Shown here in pieces: positions 26,667 through 28,277 of a DNA stretch of 28,277 bases. The first letter of the stretch is position 1, and every line of letters begins with the position of its first letter. Made by a program: the position numbers and the translations under genes. Source of the stretch: Dichotomocladium elegans. Taxonomy: Eukaryota; Mucoromycota; Mucoromycetes; Mucorales; Lichtheimiaceae. The notes beneath the pieces were generated by a model. The model made no database searches. It was not told the origin of the DNA and was given only the letters and a program-made list of their open reading frames with translations. Where the stretch lies: the NCBI GenBank assembly GCA_025716815.1, contig JAIXMN010000080.1:1-28277 (forward strand). The letters are read 5' to 3'.

Positions 26667-28277
26667 ACAATGAGTATTTTTAGCTTAATTTTAGCTATAC
26701 GACAGTAAAGAGCAATACCACAAGTACTATTGGTATAAGTTTCGTTGACATCGCACCACTTCATCTGCAATTACGAACATGAATTGTTGCAATGTCGACA
26801 ATCGGGCATTTTGCATAAATTCACGAATCACTAATGAACTTCCAAAAACACAACAAAAAATGTATTTTAAGGGCCAGACAGTTTCGCATATTGTATTTCG
26901 CATAATTAAGCAGCTCTATGTTTCATTTTTCCCCTGAAATTCCCATTACAACTTTCATTAGATTCCATCGATTACCTTACCCCACATTTCAACTACATTA
27001 ACACTAATTGCAACATGAGACCTATTCCTTACGATAAGAAAATGGATATTATTTCCAGACTGAATGGAAACGATTCTCACAGAAATATTGCAAAGTCTCT
27101 GGGCGTTTCGCGTGCAACAGTTGACAGAATTGCTACCGATCTTGCATGTGCATCTAATGGCAAGAAGGGCAGACCTGCAAAGATCAGCGCATTGCTCGGT
27201 CGAAAGATCGTTAGATCTTTCTATACTGGGCAATTTATTACTGCAGTTGAGGCTGCCCGGAACCTTCGAGGACAAGGATATGAAATATCTGCACAAACGA
27301 TACGCAGATTCCTCAAATCAGCTGATTTCGATTCGAAGATCAAAAAGTCGGCATTGCCATTGACTAATGAACGTCGCAAGAATCGGTTGAAATGGGCAAA
27401 GGCTCACAAAAATTGGACGGTTGAAGACTGGAAGAAGGTCGTTTTCAGCGACGAAACCAAAATAAATCGTCTAGGATCAGATGGAAAGACGTGGACGTGG
27501 GTCAAAAAGGGAGAACCTCTCCAAGCCCACAATGTCAACTACGCTTATAAAGGAGGTGGAGGAAGCTTGATGTTGTGGAGCTGCTTCACCCAATATGGAC
27601 CTGGTTTTATTGCCAAGATAGAGGGCGGGATGGACGCGCAGTTATACTGCGAATTCTGAAGGGGACTTCTTGGAGACCCTAAAAGATTATGGCCTACAGA
27701 AGAAGGACATCATCCTTCAGCAGGATAATGATCCCAAGCATACGGCCAAAGTGACTAAAGAATGGTTCCGTAAAAATAAGGTAAATGTTCTTGACTGGCC
27801 TTCTACTCCCGGACCTGAATCCAATCGAGAATTTATGGTTCTACTTGAAATGCAAGCTTGCTTCATACGATAGTGCACCGAAGAACCTTGGGAGCTTTGG
27901 GAACGTGTAGCCGATGTTTGGTATAACAAAGTCACCCCCGAATTATGCATGAGGCATATAGAAAGCATGCCAAAGAGAATCGAAGCCGTTATTAAGGCTA
28001 AAGGGGGCTGGACGAAGTACTAGTTTACATAGTTTCTCTTTTATAGCAAATAAAAGGAACGAAAACTCAATAAATTTGGTATATCTCAGCTTTATCGGTC
28101 TACCACCATATATAAAAGTCATGCACAAATTAATGTAAATTGTGTTATTAGAAAGCTAGGAAGATGCTCTTTTCATATATGTAAACGTTTTACTAGATTG
28201 TACAGAGATTACTGTCAGTATGAGCAGAAGAAGTACAAATTATGCAAAATTCCCAAAACATTGAGCCATTTTTGTGA
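26605..28277 (+). mobile_element. Tc1/mariner element 2, right end cut by the window
   Basis: Left TIR begins at 26607 after TA (CAGTGACTCACAAAAATGGC...). The last 22 bases of the window (28256-28277) are the exact inverted copy of 26614-26635, so the element should end about 7 bases past the window with CACTG and TA. TIR similarity continues weakly to about 40 bp. It contains one transposase gene and is a different lineage from element 1. Confidence 0.88.
27015..28023 (+). pseudogene. Tc1-like transposase 2 (DD34E type), several frameshifts
   Basis: The first 214 codons are open (MRPIPYDKKMDIISRLNGND). They hold the helix-turn-helix region (HRNIAKSLGVSRATVDRIA), a GRPAK hook and the first catalytic D in VVFSDETKINRLG. 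The frame is lost by one base at about 27655 (CEF then stop, where CEILKGDFLETLKDYGL would continue). The second D is in LQQDNDPKHTA. A region around 27800-27815 lacks about two bases before LNPIE (the E); allowing for these the spacing is DD34E. Another base is missing near 27890. The C-terminus ESMPKRIEAVIKAKGGWTKY precedes TAG at 28021-28023. More decayed than transposase 1. Confidence 0.88.

Noticed and set aside
23994..28277. One large composite transposon formed by the two Tc1 elements
   Set aside because: Their TIRs differ, each has its own TA flank, and the transposases are of different lineages.

Overview
This window comes from a eukaryote, most likely an early-diverging fungus; Mucoromycota is my best guess. 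The reasons are a fungal-type tRNA-Ala(AGC), short 54-72 nt introns, and a mix of APE-type LINEs, Tc1/mariner and Merlin transposons. The species cannot be fixed from sequence alone. Almost everything recognisable is mobile DNA.

Left part (1-19700): a head-to-tail stack of retroelements, all on the minus strand and all in the same spot of a tRNA-Ala gene. The only intact tRNA gene is at the right end (19628-19700). To its left, five identical 14-bp stubs of the tRNA 5' end (starting at 391, 5760, 6292, 9332 and 14218) each run straight into the 3' end of an element. Left to right the units are: a SINE-like copy cut by the window edge (1-390), LINE-A (405-5759), a 518-bp SINE (5774-6291), 5'-truncated LINE-C (6306-9331), LINE-D (9346-14217) and LINE-B (14232-19627). 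The LINEs encode a coiled-coil plus RRM-like ORF1 protein and an ORF2 with APE endonuclease, reverse transcriptase and a C-terminal CxC...H...C zinc motif. In the three copies that keep the junction, ORF1 stop and ORF2 start overlap as TAATG. All five visible 3' ends, the SINE included, share a terminal hairpin whose outer and middle stems keep pairing although their bases change.

My reading is a self-renewing landing pad. The endonuclease nicks the tRNA sense strand after A14, inside the A box. Because at least the first 14 bases are duplicated, an intact tRNA gene is rebuilt on the far side of each insertion, ready for the next element. The SINE has a Pol III promoter-like head and the LINE tail, so it is probably mobilised by these LINEs.

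Right part (19709-28277): AT-rich DNA with a long pyrimidine tract; a tRNA-derived fold-back repeat; a decayed, intron-containing Merlin (IS1016/IS1595-like) transposase on the minus strand; a complete Tc1-like element with perfect 34-bp TIRs (23994-25579); a small two-exon gene of unknown function (25981-26463, minus); and a second Tc1-like element whose right TIR runs off the window end.

Nearly every long coding region is broken by single-base indels. This may be decay, but the pattern also fits residual long-read assembly errors, so 'pseudogene' calls here are provisional.
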